57,375 nt of DNA. It comes from Saprospiraceae bacterium (GTDB taxonomy: Bacteria > Bacteroidota > Bacteroidia > Chitinophagales > Saprospiraceae). A model generated the notes under the pieces. It did no database searches. It saw only the letters and a list, made by a program, of their open reading frames with translations, and was not told the DNA's origin. The stretch's first letter is position 1. The number at the start of each line of letters is the position of its first letter. This document shows positions 1-8,881 of this stretch, piece by piece. The position numbers and the translations under genes were made by a program. Location: contig JAHDIE010000004.1 in assembly GCA_020630955.1 (NCBI GenBank), positions 1-57,375 of the forward strand, given 5' to 3'.

Positions 1-3000
1 GGACCTAATCCACAATTTTCATCTAAACTAACATTCACATGATCATTACAGTTTAGCTGACCACCCGAATGAACTGTCACTTCTTGCGTTACATAAGTAG
101 CACAGGCAAGTCCTCCAGGAATAGCAGGATTTGCAGTGGTTCCATCTTGATTATTTACAAAATCACCATTAAAGGTCCATTGAATTGTATATACGCCAGG
201 ACCAAAAACAGAAGGATCAAAGGAGGATAAAACAGCTCCATTTATGGATGCGAATACAGTCCCAGGATGACCTTGAATTTCAGAAGTAGCTCCATTAAGA
301 TTGATTGCTTCGTCTGTTTGACAAAAATCAATAGTCTCAATCACTGGATCACCTAATATTGGATATTGACAAGCATTAATTACAAACATCTGATTCCCAT
401 TTGCATCAAGCAATGGAATTGCACCAGAAGTGGTAACAATTTCAATGTAAAGTTCGTAGCCCAAATTATCATTATGATCAAAATTTATTTCATACACTCC
501 TGGACTGACTTCGGGGATTGCATCTCCAACAAGAATGTCATTCAATCCAATAGAACCTGAACCAACAACTAGACTAAATCCTTCAGGGCCTAAAATTTGG
601 ACAGTTTCAGAGAATGTTCCATCCATCGCTCCATTTTGAGATTGGTCACCATTACAGCTACATGGGTCACTCAAAATAGGATCTTCAAATTGACAATCAA
701 CCACTAAATTAGCCATTGAGGTAGTAAGGTTCCCACACTCATCGGTTACTGTAAAAGTTATATTCTCTATAGACCCACCCAACACTGGGTCTGTCATTCC
801 AGAAAAGTTATGAGACCAAGAAAGTTCTCCACAAGTATCATTGGCAGATGCACCTCCATTATTTAACAGCCATTCTTCTATTTCTGCAGCATTCCCACCA
901 CCAGAACAAATGATATTTAAGTCGCTTGGAGCAGATATAAGTAATGGTGATTGAGTATCATTTATCGTGATTGAACTTGTCATTGTTGAAGAATTTCCAC
1001 AGTCATCCGTAGCTACAAAAGTTACAATAGATGTACCAGTTGCACCGCAACCATCTGACAATGTAGAAAAATCATGAGTGACAACTGCAGGCCCACATAA
1101 ATCAATTGCCGTTATTGAAGACAACCAATCTGAAATTTCGGTTATGTTACCATTACCATCACATTCCAGAATTAAAGCATTAGGTATCATATCAAAACTA
1201 GGTGGGGTTGAATCAACAATAGTGATACTTGCTGATTCTGTAGCAGAGTTTCCACATGCATCAGTTGCTGTAAAAATTACAGTAGCAGTACCAGTAAGCC
1301 CACAATCATCGGACAGAACTGTAAAATCATTTGTAATTGTTATTGGATCACATTCTCCAATTGCTGAAACATTTGCTAACCAATTTGTAATATCGGTGGT
1401 ATTGCCGATTCCATTACATTCAAAATTTGAATCGACAGGTAGAATATCAAAACTTGTGATAATTTCTAAACCTTCAAAATATTGTTCAGCGAGGTTAAAG
1501 ACTTTTTCTGATATTTCGATTCCACACTTTCGGCCAGCAAGGTCGTCTGCTGGAGGATGAATTCCTCCCCATATTCTTGAAAGACTTGTTTGATCAGAAG
1601 CATCCCTATAAGTAGCCCATTGTAGTGTAACGTCTTCCGATGGGCCGTTTTCAAATACCAAGAATTCGTTCTGACCTGTATGAAAGACCCCCATTCCTCC
1701 AGGAAAAAATTCATCACCAGTCAAGGTTGTTAAAACCTCAGCAGCTGCTCGTGAATAAGTCGAATGTCCTGAAATGTAACCTGCAAAATTAGGCGTCACA
1801 AAAGTAGGTCTTTGATAAGGCCACCAATTTTCCGCAAGGATCCAACCAACTCCAGCATAATCAGTAAGAGGATCTAATATGAAATCATGACCTTTCCATG
1901 TGTATAATTTAATTTTGTTAACATTGATATCGCCAGGGCCTGCAAGTGGGTCACCAGGCTGCACTAATTCTATATAGTCAGTTACCAAGGGAATTCCATT
2001 TGGAGAATAATTAGGTAAAGCAGGATCACTACTTTGCCCCATCTCAGCCATTCCCCTAATAGCACTAACAGGCCTTATGTAATCATACCAACCTTTAATT
2101 CCCCACGCAGTTATCGCAGCATCATGCATGGCAGCTCCCATTAAGAAGTATGCTTTGACATGATATTCAAGGGTATTCATCGGAGTAGTACCTCTATAAT
2201 TTCCTGTATGCTGAGGATGATCAAGTACATAATTTAAGATTGTAAACCAATGACCTGGAGGTGTTTCTGATTCTGGGCCATCAGCCCAAAATTCTGCTAA
2301 TATTCTGGTATAATCTCCTCTTTTTACAATATTAGGTGCATAGGGCTGACCTGTGGTTGGGTTAACTGCATGTCCATTCCCCTCATATGTTCCTCCATCA
2401 ATATAATTATAGAAATCTTCATAATCAGCAAAGTCAGTTGGATACAGGCTACAATCTAAATTACCTAAATTTCCAGGAGAAATATCTATATAGACTCCAT
2501 CATCTGGATCTAAATGTGAGCCCCAAATCGAAACCATAGAGAAACCCCATTTATACTCATCGTTTTCTTCTTCTGTCATAAAAGGAGGAGGACCAGGATC
2601 ACAGTAAACATGATAATCATGGCCATCTCTATTATACGTAGTTCTATCTGCTTCCGTTAATGAAAACGGATTAACATTTCCCCATTCAGGACTTAAAAAA
2701 GGTGGTGAACCTCCAGGAATTGGGTTCCCACTTTGATCTATAAAAATTTCAAAAGCAAGAGGTTGCCATCTATCAAAATCTATTAAGGTTGTATTTCCAG
2801 GTAAAGTCAAATCCATAGGGGGATTCAAAGGAGTATAATAGTTATTACCATAATTAGATGCTTGATTAGCTCCATCAGTCCACCCATAGCTATTCATACA
2901 ACTTGCAATATAATTTCCTAAAGCAGCAGGATCACCTGAGGCGTAATCAATGGAGTTGTTAAATGGATTATACCCTAAGGATACCATTTCACTTTGAAGA

Positions 3001-3377
3001 TCAGATAATAAATTAAAATAATCTGGAGAAAAACTGTAACGGAGTCTTAAAAAAGAAAAAGCGGCATGGGAAATAGCTTCTTCTCTGGCTGCTTGGACAT
3101 CAGATGGTGTTGGTATTCCATCAAACTGGCATTCAAAGCCATACAAATTCTTTCCTAAAAAATAAGTGTCAGCAACATTGTCGTATGCAGCCCAAGCATC
3201 ATACATAATCACAGAAAGATGAAACAAATTTCTAGCATGGACTGTCGGCCTAGCCAAATCATTTCTTATGGCATCAAGAGTAAATTCTGTCCAGTGTTGA
3301 GCTATTGAGCCACTTTGACTCGTGAGGTTTGTTTGAATGCATAGAGCTGTCAAACAAATTAAAAAAAGGTTCTTCAT
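1..3377 (-). CDS. Secreted vanadium-dependent haloperoxidase/PAP2-family protein with HYR-like repeats (3' end outside window)
   Basis: At least 1125 residues are visible; the C-terminus lies beyond position 1. An ATG at 3377 starts a signal peptide (MKNLFLICLTALCIQTNL). The catalytic domain spans roughly residues 20-625 and carries the three-part phosphatase/haloperoxidase signature: K428-x6-R435-P436, S536-G537-H538, and S600-R601-x5-H607-x3-D611. In this superfamily these residues bind vanadate or phosphate and provide the catalytic histidine. After it come three HYR-like Ig repeats of about 85 residues (period about 255 bp, positions ~700-1455), then a SDPCSCNGD-type module common in Saprospirales secreted proteins. 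A T9SS sorting domain is expected off-window but not seen. Haloperoxidase and acid phosphatase activity cannot be told apart from the motif alone. The protein is probably secreted or cell-surface and has no operon partner in view. Confidence 0.8.
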   Translation of the reverse strand, partial: MKNLFLICLTALCIQTNLTSQSGSIAQHWTEFTLDAIRNDLARPTVHARNLFHLSVIMYDAWAAYDNVADTYFLGKNLYGFECQFDGIPTPSDVQAAREEAISHAAFSFLRLRYSFSPDYFNLLSDLQSEMVSLGYNPFNNSIDYASGDPAALGNYIASCMNSYGWTDGANQASNYGNNYYTPLNPPMDLTLPGNTTLIDFDRWQPLAFEIFIDQSGNPIPGGSPPFLSPEWGNVNPFSLTEADRTTYNRDGHDYHVYCDPGPPPFMTEEENDEYKWGFSMVSIWGSHLDPDDGVYIDISPGNLGNLDCSLYPTDFADYEDFYNYIDGGTYEGNGHAVNPTTGQPYAPNIVKRGDYTRILAEFWADGPESETPPGHWFTILNYVLDHPQHTGNYRGTTPMNTLEYHVKAYFLMGAAMHDAAITAWGIKGWYDYIRPVSAIRGMAEMGQSSDPALPNYSPNGIPLVTDYIELVQPGDPLAGPGDINVNKIKLYTWKGHDFILDPLTDYAGVGWILAENWWPYQRPTFVTPNFAGYISGHSTYSRAAAEVLTTLTGDEFFPGGMGVFHTGQNEFLVFENGPSEDVTLQWATYRDASDQTSLSRIWGGIHPPADDLAGRKCGIEISEKVFNLAEQYFEGLEIITSFDILPVDSNFECNGIGNTTDITNWLANVSAIGECDPITITNDFTVLSDDCGLTGTATVIFTATDACGNSATESASITIVDSTPPSFDMIPNALILECDGNGNITEISDWLSSITAIDLCGPAVVTHDFSTLSDGCGATGTSIVTFVATDDCGNSSTMTSSITINDTQSPLLISAPSDLNIICSGGGNAAEIEEWLLNNGGASANDTCGELSWSHNFSGMTDPVLGGSIENITFTVTDECGNLTTSMANLVVDCQFEDPILSDPCSCNGDQSQNGAMDGTFSETVQILGPEGFSLVVGSGSIGLNDILVGDAIPEVSPGVYEINFDHNDNLGYELYIEIVTTSGAIPLLDANGNQMFVINACQYPILGDPVIETIDFCQTDEAINLNGATSEIQGHPGTVFASINGAVLSSFDPSVFGPGVYTIQWTFNGDFVNNQDGTTANPAIPGGLACATYVTQEVTVHSGGQLNCNDHVNVSLDENCGLG
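700..1455 (-). repeat. Three HYR-like coding repeats, about 255 bp each
   Basis: Within the haloperoxidase gene, three consecutive modules of about 85 residues share a pattern: SFDxxP, ECxGxGN, a Trp-Leu pair, DF..LSDxCG, TFxATDxCGN, then ITIxDxxxP. The second and first modules are clearly related at protein level; the third is more diverged. Such modules usually act as spacer or adhesion domains in secreted proteins. Confidence 0.7.
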
Positions 3378-3429
3378 TATGGTTGGTAATTAAACTTGAG
3401 TAAAATTAACAATTACTATGAAGAATAGG

Positions 3430-3437
3430 CAAATTTA
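3430..3437 (-). promoter_or_regulatory. Candidate Bacteroidota -7 element (TAAATTTG)
   Basis: This matches the TAnnTTTG consensus and lies about 50 nt upstream of the haloperoxidase start at 3377. No clear -33 TTTG box is visible upstream. Confidence 0.4.
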
Positions 3438-3551
3438 ATTTATATATAATATATATTTATATGTTTGTAAATGTGTTGGAATTCAATGAATTACAAGACC
3501 CATCCTGAAGATTTCTCAATAAAACAAGGACAAGTACTCTTGCATTACTAA

Positions 3552-4271
3552 TTATAATTCATAGTTAGGTTCAAGCTTTTCTACACCTGAATCACCATAA
3601 AAATCATCAATTATCCTGACCACTTCATCGATATCATCCACGATTGGTATCAGATCCATATCAGTGGCATTTATGTTATGTTCTTGATTTAACATAACCT
3701 CTTTAATCCAATCAACCAAACCATTCCAAAATGCTGAGCCATACAAGATTACAGGCACTCTGGTTATCTTTTTTGTTTGAATTAAGGTCAATACTTCAAA
3801 CAACTCATCCATGGTTCCGAACCCTCCAGGCATTACTACAAATGCTTGAGCATATTTAACAAACATGACCTTTCTGACAAAGAAATATCTGTGGTTAAGA
3901 TTCATTTCATGATGAATATAGGGATTGTGAGACTGTTCAAATGGAAGATCAATATTCAACCCAACTGAAAGCCCATCTGCTTCAAATGCTCCTTTGTTCG
4001 CTGCTTCCATAATACCCGGACCACCCCCTGTAATTACACCAAAACCTTCAGCACTTAACTCAGCTGCAATTTTAACCGCATCCAAGTACCATTTATGATT
4101 TGGCTTTGTTCTTGCGGATCCAAAAATTGATATACAAGGTGGAAGTTGATTTAATTTTTCAAAACCTTCTACTAATTCAGCAATAACTTTAAACATTGTC
4201 CAAGCATTTTCACCTTTAATTTTGGTCCATTGCTTGGCTGAATTCCTGTAATTTCTTGGATTATCTCCCAT
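3552..4271 (-). CDS. LOG family protein (TIGR00730 type, Rossmann-like nucleotide phosphoribohydrolase)
   Basis: The 239-residue protein has the LOG signature: GGGPGIMEAAN near residues 82-92, the conserved Arg-Lys at 133-134, and PGGFGTMDE at 148-156. LOG enzymes release the base from nucleoside 5'-monophosphates (cytokinin activation in plants); bacterial members such as PpnN cleave purine nucleotides. The substrate here is unknown. It is cytosolic, with no signal peptide. It lies 75 nt downstream of the sigma-54 regulator on the same strand, but a terminator between the two argues against co-transcription from that gene. The ATG start at 4271 is the first in frame and gives a normal family N-terminus. 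Confidence 0.85.
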   Translation of the reverse strand: MGDNPRNYRNSAKQWTKIKGENAWTMFKVIAELVEGFEKLNQLPPCISIFGSARTKPNHKWYLDAVKIAAELSAEGFGVITGGGPGIMEAANKGAFEADGLSVGLNIDLPFEQSHNPYIHHEMNLNHRYFFVRKVMFVKYAQAFVVMPGGFGTMDELFEVLTLIQTKKITRVPVILYGSAFWNGLVDWIKEVMLNQEHNINATDMDLIPIVDDIDEVVRIIDDFYGDSGVEKLEPNYEL

Positions 4272-4286
4272 AATTATGTTTTAGAT

Positions 4287-4322
4287 TAAAAAGACTTGTC
4301 CATAAATATATGAACAAGTCTT
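4287..4322 (-). terminator. Rho-independent terminator after the sigma-54 regulator
   Basis: A perfect 9-bp stem (AAGACTTGT/ACAAGTCTT, 4291-4299 with 4314-4322) is followed on the minus strand by a run of T. It sits between the regulator stop at 4347 and the LOG gene start at 4271. Confidence 0.65.
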
Positions 4323-4346
4323 GATGTGTTTTCTTAATTAGTTGGT

Positions 4347-5627
4347 TTACACCATTGTAACATCTTTTCTTTTGTTGAATTCTTTCTCAACATGTGATTG
4401 TAGTGAAGCTAAATCCTCGAATTGGTCAATCAGTCTATTTAAACCGGATTTTTCACCACTTGAAGGGGTTACAAATAATTGCACATCTTTTCTTGTAATT
4501 TCTTCTTTACTAAGTATTATAAGTCTTTCGACAACATTTCTTAATTCTCTGATATTTCCTGTCCAGCCAAGGTTTTGAAGTTCCTTCATTGCAGGTGTTT
4601 GCACTTTTTTCTTTGACATTCCATACTCAGAACAAATTTGATCAACAAAATGCTCTACCAATAAAGGAATGTCTTCTTTTCTTTCATTCAAAGAAGGTAC
4701 TTGAACAATAATTACTGCTAGCCGATGGTACAAATCTTCTCTAAATGCTCCTTTAGCAATCTCTTCGCGCAAATTCTTATTTGTTGCAGCAATCACCCTA
4801 ACATCTACTTTAATATCTTTTTCTTCTCCAACTCTTGTAATTCTAGATTCTTGCAAAGCTCTTAGTACTTTTGCTTGGGCACTTAAACTCATATCACCAA
4901 TCTCATCCAAAAACAAAGTACCGTTATTAGCCAATTCAAATTTTCCTACTCTATCTTTATAGGCACCAGTAAAGGACCCTTTTTTATGTCCAAAAAGCTC
5001 TGATTCAATTAATTCTGATGGGATTGCAGCACAATTGACTTCTATCAATGGGTTCTCCGCCCTGCTACTTTTCTGATGCATATGACGAGCCACTAATTCT
5101 TTTCCTGTTCCATTTTCTCCGGTTACCAGTACTCTAGCATCTGTTGGTCCAACTCTTTCGATGGTTTCCTTTATTTGCTTAATTCCTTTTGAGGAACCGA
5201 TCATTTCGATCGTATTGACATTTTTATTTACCTTTTTCTGTAATGTTTTCTTCTCAGTGATAAGACAAGACTTATCCATTGCATTTCTAATGGTAATAAG
5301 TAGACGATTAAGATCCATTGGCTTCTGGATAAAATCAAATGCTCCTTTTTTTACGGCTTCAACTGCAGTATCTATTGTACCATGGCCAGAGATCATAATA
5401 ATAGGAGTATCTGGTGCTAGTTCTCCTAATCTATCTATTGCTTCCATTCCATCCATTTTAGGCATTTTTATATCTAAAATGATGATATCATAATTATTTT
5501 GCTTCACCTTCACAAGACATTCAAAGCCATCCGCTGCTTGATCCACCTTATACTTTTCTAATTCTAGAATGTCCTTGAGCGTACTTCGAATGCTTCTTTC
5601 ATCATCGACAACAAGTATTTTAGCCAT
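4347..5627 (-). CDS. NtrC/NtrX-like sigma-54 response regulator lacking the Fis DNA-binding domain
   Basis: 426 residues. An N-terminal receiver domain (1-~120) has acidic DDE at 8-10 and the phospho-acceptor D52 in LDIKMP. The AAA+ domain follows (~140-385): Walker A GENGTGKE near 170-177, the sigma-54 contact loop as GSFTGA at 217-222 (usually GAFTGA), and Walker B GTLFLDEIGDM near 236-246. Homologues usually continue into a Fis-type helix-turn-helix, but here the protein ends about 40 residues after the AAA+ domain in EFNKRKDVTMV. The 75 nt behind the stop hold a terminator and no HTH in any frame, so this is a real loss rather than a nearby frameshift. It should remodel sigma-54 polymerase but cannot bind an enhancer in the usual way. 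The likely sensor is the NtrY-like kinase at 25374. Confidence 0.88.
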   Translation of the reverse strand: MAKILVVDDERSIRSTLKDILELEKYKVDQAADGFECLVKVKQNNYDIIILDIKMPKMDGMEAIDRLGELAPDTPIIMISGHGTIDTAVEAVKKGAFDFIQKPMDLNRLLITIRNAMDKSCLITEKKTLQKKVNKNVNTIEMIGSSKGIKQIKETIERVGPTDARVLVTGENGTGKELVARHMHQKSSRAENPLIEVNCAAIPSELIESELFGHKKGSFTGAYKDRVGKFELANNGTLFLDEIGDMSLSAQAKVLRALQESRITRVGEEKDIKVDVRVIAATNKNLREEIAKGAFREDLYHRLAVIIVQVPSLNERKEDIPLLVEHFVDQICSEYGMSKKKVQTPAMKELQNLGWTGNIRELRNVVERLIILSKEEITRKDVQLFVTPSSGEKSGLNRLIDQFEDLASLQSHVEKEFNKRKDVTMV

Positions 5628-5668
5628 ATCGCTATTTGAAGTTTTATTATTTGAGCTATAGTTAGCCT

Positions 5669-5676
5669 CAAATATA
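5669..5676 (-). promoter_or_regulatory. Candidate -7 element (TATATTTG) for the sigma-54 regulator
   Basis: A TAnnTTTG match about 42 nt upstream of the regulator start at 5627, in a very AT-rich spacer. Confidence 0.45.
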
Positions 5677-5747
5677 CATTATAATTTTTAATAATATATA
5701 TATCACCTCAAAAACATTACCTTACATATAGGAATATTACATAATGT

Positions 5748-6938
5748 CTATTTATTAAGATATTTCATGGCTGAGTATGCCATAAAAGCTGCCCCTAAAC
5801 TTAAGCATGATTCGTCAACATCAAAATTGGAGCTATGCACAGGCGCCGAAATACCTTTCAAACGATTGGATACCCCTAGGCGGAAAAAACAACCTGGCAT
5901 TGCTTGTGAGTAAAATGCAAAATCTTCAGAAGTCATTCTTTTAGGCAATTCCACCACATTTTCTCGACCAAGAAGCTCGACTGCCCAAGTTTTCATATCA
6001 CTGGTCAATGATGGATCGTTAAACAAAGATGGGTATCCATGTCTAATTTCAAGATCTACTTTAACTTCTCTTTCATTTCCAATTTGATCAGCTATTTCTT
6101 CCATTTTTCTATGCAGATCTAATCTCTTTTTTTCATCCATTGCTCTGAATGTCCCTTCCATAAAAACCCTTTCAGGAACAATGTTTGTTGCCCCACCTTC
6201 CGACCAAAATTTTCCTATGCTAAGAACAATCGGATTAATTTCATTATCCAATTCTGTCGCTAACTTTTTTAAGGTTAGTATCAATTCTGCTCCAGCTGCA
6301 ATGGGATCTCTTACATCATCTGGCAAGGCTGCATGTCCTCCCTTTCCAGTAATCGTTACATACAATTCATCTGCGGAAGCCATGTATCTTCCAGAATGAA
6401 ATCCAACCTTACCCACCTCAAGGGGCGGATGAACATGTTGGCCAATAATAACATTAGCATTCATGTATTCCAAAAGTCCTTCTTTAATCATTAACGATGC
6501 TCCTCCCGGCAATTTTTCTTCTCCAGGTTGAAAAATGAAAAGGACCTTGCCACCCCACAGGTGCTTAAACTCTTTTAATATTTTTATTGAACCTAATAGA
6601 CAAGTAGTGTGAACATCATGTCCACAAGCATGCATGATGTTTGGGTTTTCACTTCCGTAAATTCGTCCACTTACTTCTTGGATAGGAAGTGCATCAATAT
6701 CCGCTCTTAAGGCTAAATTTTTGTTTGAAGTAAGTTCCCCAGTCAAATCAGCTACAATGCCCGTATTTACCCAATTATCTTGAAATGAAATTCCCCACTC
6801 ATTTAATTTTGATTTGATAAAGAATGAGGTTTTATATTCCTGAAATGATAATTCAGGATGTTTATGTAAATGCCTTCGTATGCCAACCAATTCATCTAGA
6901 ATTTCTTTGGAATATGTTTTTATTTGCTCAACCTTCAT
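5748..6938 (-). CDS. M20 family metallopeptidase/N-acyl amino acid amidohydrolase
   Basis: 396 residues, the usual length for the hippurate hydrolase/IAA-amino-acid hydrolase branch of M20. Visible metal and catalytic motifs are HACGHDVH (C105 and H107 as metal ligands), QPGEE (E140-E141, the general base), H168 in GQHVH, and a C-terminal PVHSSNF histidine. The family hydrolyses N-acyl or peptide amide bonds using two divalent metals. There is no signal peptide, so it is cytosolic. Its ATG overlaps the stop of the upstream GT2 gene by 4 nt (ATGA), implying translational coupling. The link between an amidohydrolase and a glycosyltransferase is not obvious. The exact substrate cannot be read from the sequence. 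Confidence 0.88.
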   Translation of the reverse strand: MKVEQIKTYSKEILDELVGIRRHLHKHPELSFQEYKTSFFIKSKLNEWGISFQDNWVNTGIVADLTGELTSNKNLALRADIDALPIQEVSGRIYGSENPNIMHACGHDVHTTCLLGSIKILKEFKHLWGGKVLFIFQPGEEKLPGGASLMIKEGLLEYMNANVIIGQHVHPPLEVGKVGFHSGRYMASADELYVTITGKGGHAALPDDVRDPIAAGAELILTLKKLATELDNEINPIVLSIGKFWSEGGATNIVPERVFMEGTFRAMDEKKRLDLHRKMEEIADQIGNEREVKVDLEIRHGYPSLFNDPSLTSDMKTWAVELLGRENVVELPKRMTSEDFAFYSQAMPGCFFRLGVSNRLKGISAPVHSSNFDVDESCLSLGAAFMAYSAMKYLNK

Positions 6939-8875
6939 GGCATCAAGTTAAAAAGTAAAGAAACAAAGTCTTTCCAAATATCATAATTCTGTGCATATTC
7001 AAAATTCAGTTCATTTTGTCCAAGCGCTTTCCCTCCCCTGAGCTCTGATTGCTTGTGACTAAAAACCCAATCCTTTAAATTTGGCAAGTGACTTGAGTTG
7101 TAAGGCAAAAGATATCCAATCCATGTTTTTCTTCCGATCAATACATACATTAAATTTGATAAGATTAATTTTCGTTGTTTCGATATAATTAATACTGCTG
7201 GAAAGATCATTATCAATACAACGCTCATGACCAAATCAAAAACCCTTTTTTGCCTTTTTTTATCGACGCTAGAAATATTGAAATTCAAATTTGTAGAATA
7301 CCAAATTCCTGATTTATTTTTTGAATCACTACCAATAATATTTTCATGATCAGCCGAACTAATTCTGTATGAATATGCTTCACCTAATTCAGTCATTGTC
7401 CTAAAGATTGCACTATTAGAAATATCTCCTGAACAGAAAATAATTTCACTAGGTTTTTCAAATTGTACAATTTTAGAAATTTTATCTATTCCTCCTAAAT
7501 GTATTCGTTGATCAAAAGTGGACTCTGGACTTACTACTCCTATTAACTTTGCACCACGATTACCATGGCTAAATTGCTGAGAAATTTTATTAATTGATTC
7601 TTTTGCACCTACAAGCAAGACCCTTCGATCATCAGTTGTTACTACATTCCAAGATCCATTTTCAATTCTATTCCTCAATCTTTTTAACATCCATAGTAAA
7701 ATCAAAATCAATAAAAAAGAAATAAAAATGATAGCTCTTGAAAACCTAAAATCTTCAGGTAAAAAACTATAAGTTATAAAACTTAATATACCTCCATACA
7801 TCCACCCTTTCATCATCTTACCCACGGTAGCCCTTTCATCATAGTGTCCATTAATGAAAAGACAAATAATGTAGATAAGACTAAATCCAAGAAATATTTG
7901 ATTAAGAGGAATTGCATTATAATATGCTTCATTGTTAAAATAGTATTTCGCCCATATTTCTTTAGTAAGAAACATTGCAAAAAACACCATAGCTGCATCT
8001 AAAAATGGAAATATCCAAGGCAGAATTTTTAGTTTAAAGAAGGAAAGTATCCCACTTAAAAAAATAGCTAAGCCAATAAATTTTTTTAATAAAAATGAAT
8101 TGCCCTTGGAATGCTTGTTGTTAAATATTGCCATTGCATTATAGAAATGCTTAACATAACTAACCGATGCTTTTTTTGTACTTTCTCCTTTAAAGTGTAC
8201 TATGGAAGAGTCTGCCAAGTAATAATTTTTGTAACCTGCTTGAAGAACACGATAGGAAAGATCGATATCTTCACCATACATAAAAAACTGCTCGTCTAAA
8301 TAACCAGTCTTATCAAGAACTGATTTTCGAATAAACATAAACGCGCCACTCAATACTTCAATTTCATGGTTCTTATTATTATCTAAATGCCCTAAATGGT
8401 ATTTGTTGAAGGTTTTACTTTTAGGCAATAATTTTGAAAGACCACTCATTTTATAAAAAGCAGTCCAAAAATCTGGAAAGCCCCTTTTGGATTCTGGCAA
8501 AAAATTACCTTTCCCATCCAACATTTTGATCCCTAAGGCACCAATATCCTTATCATTTTCCATTTTTTTATAACAAACTTCTAAAGCATCTTCACTTAGA
8601 AGTGTGTCTGGATTTAATAACAGAACATATTTGCCTTGAGCATGATCAATAGCTTGATTATTGGCAACAGCGAAACCGGGATTATTCTTATTTGTTATGA
8701 GATGAACTGAGGGATATTTTTCCTTTACCATTTGAATCGATCCATCTTGTGAATTATTATCGACTACAATGATTTCAAGATTTAATTCATGTTTACTTTT
8801 GTAAATAGATTGAATGCATTGATCAAGGAAGTATTGAACATTATAATTGACAATAATAATTGAAATATCCTTCAT
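6935..8875 (-). CDS. GT2 glycosyltransferase fused to a membrane and phosphoglycosyltransferase-like region
   Basis: 646 residues. A GT2 domain (1-~255) shows VDNNSQDG at 38-45, NPDT at 88-91 and the GED acceptor motif at 201-203. Next come several membrane helices (~265-400). A soluble Rossmann-like segment (~415-510, starting RRVLLVGAKES) resembles the CoA-binding-like domain of polyprenyl phosphate sugar transferases. It ends with KKRQKRVFDLVMSVVLIM at ~539, the typical opening of the sugar-transferase domain, but the catalytic region that normally follows is missing. Only a short GRKTWIGYLLP segment (581-591) remains, comparable to the GxMSLVGPRP end of that domain. It probably builds a surface glycan at the inner membrane using the GT2 domain. 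It is translated 6 nt after recR and overlaps the amidohydrolase by 4 nt. Confidence 0.85.
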   Translation of the reverse strand: MKDISIIIVNYNVQYFLDQCIQSIYKSKHELNLEIIVVDNNSQDGSIQMVKEKYPSVHLITNKNNPGFAVANNQAIDHAQGKYVLLLNPDTLLSEDALEVCYKKMENDKDIGALGIKMLDGKGNFLPESKRGFPDFWTAFYKMSGLSKLLPKSKTFNKYHLGHLDNNKNHEIEVLSGAFMFIRKSVLDKTGYLDEQFFMYGEDIDLSYRVLQAGYKNYYLADSSIVHFKGESTKKASVSYVKHFYNAMAIFNNKHSKGNSFLLKKFIGLAIFLSGILSFFKLKILPWIFPFLDAAMVFFAMFLTKEIWAKYYFNNEAYYNAIPLNQIFLGFSLIYIICLFINGHYDERATVGKMMKGWMYGGILSFITYSFLPEDFRFSRAIIFISFLLILILLWMLKRLRNRIENGSWNVVTTDDRRVLLVGAKESINKISQQFSHGNRGAKLIGVVSPESTFDQRIHLGGIDKISKIVQFEKPSEIIFCSGDISNSAIFRTMTELGEAYSYRISSADHENIIGSDSKNKSGIWYSTNLNFNISSVDKKRQKRVFDLVMSVVLIMIFPAVLIISKQRKLILSNLMYVLIGRKTWIGYLLPYNSSHLPNLKDWVFSHKQSELRGGKALGQNELNFEYAQNYDIWKDFVSLLFNLMP

Positions 8876-8881
8876 CTAAAT

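Noticed and set aside
1078-1560. 160-codon open frame on the plus strand
   Set aside because: It lies opposite the HYR repeats of the haloperoxidase gene, whose frame is open and family-recognisable throughout.
4272-4346. Possible frameshifted remnant of the missing HTH after the sigma-54 regulator
   Set aside because: Only 75 nt, with a terminator hairpin; no Fis-type motif in any minus-strand frame.
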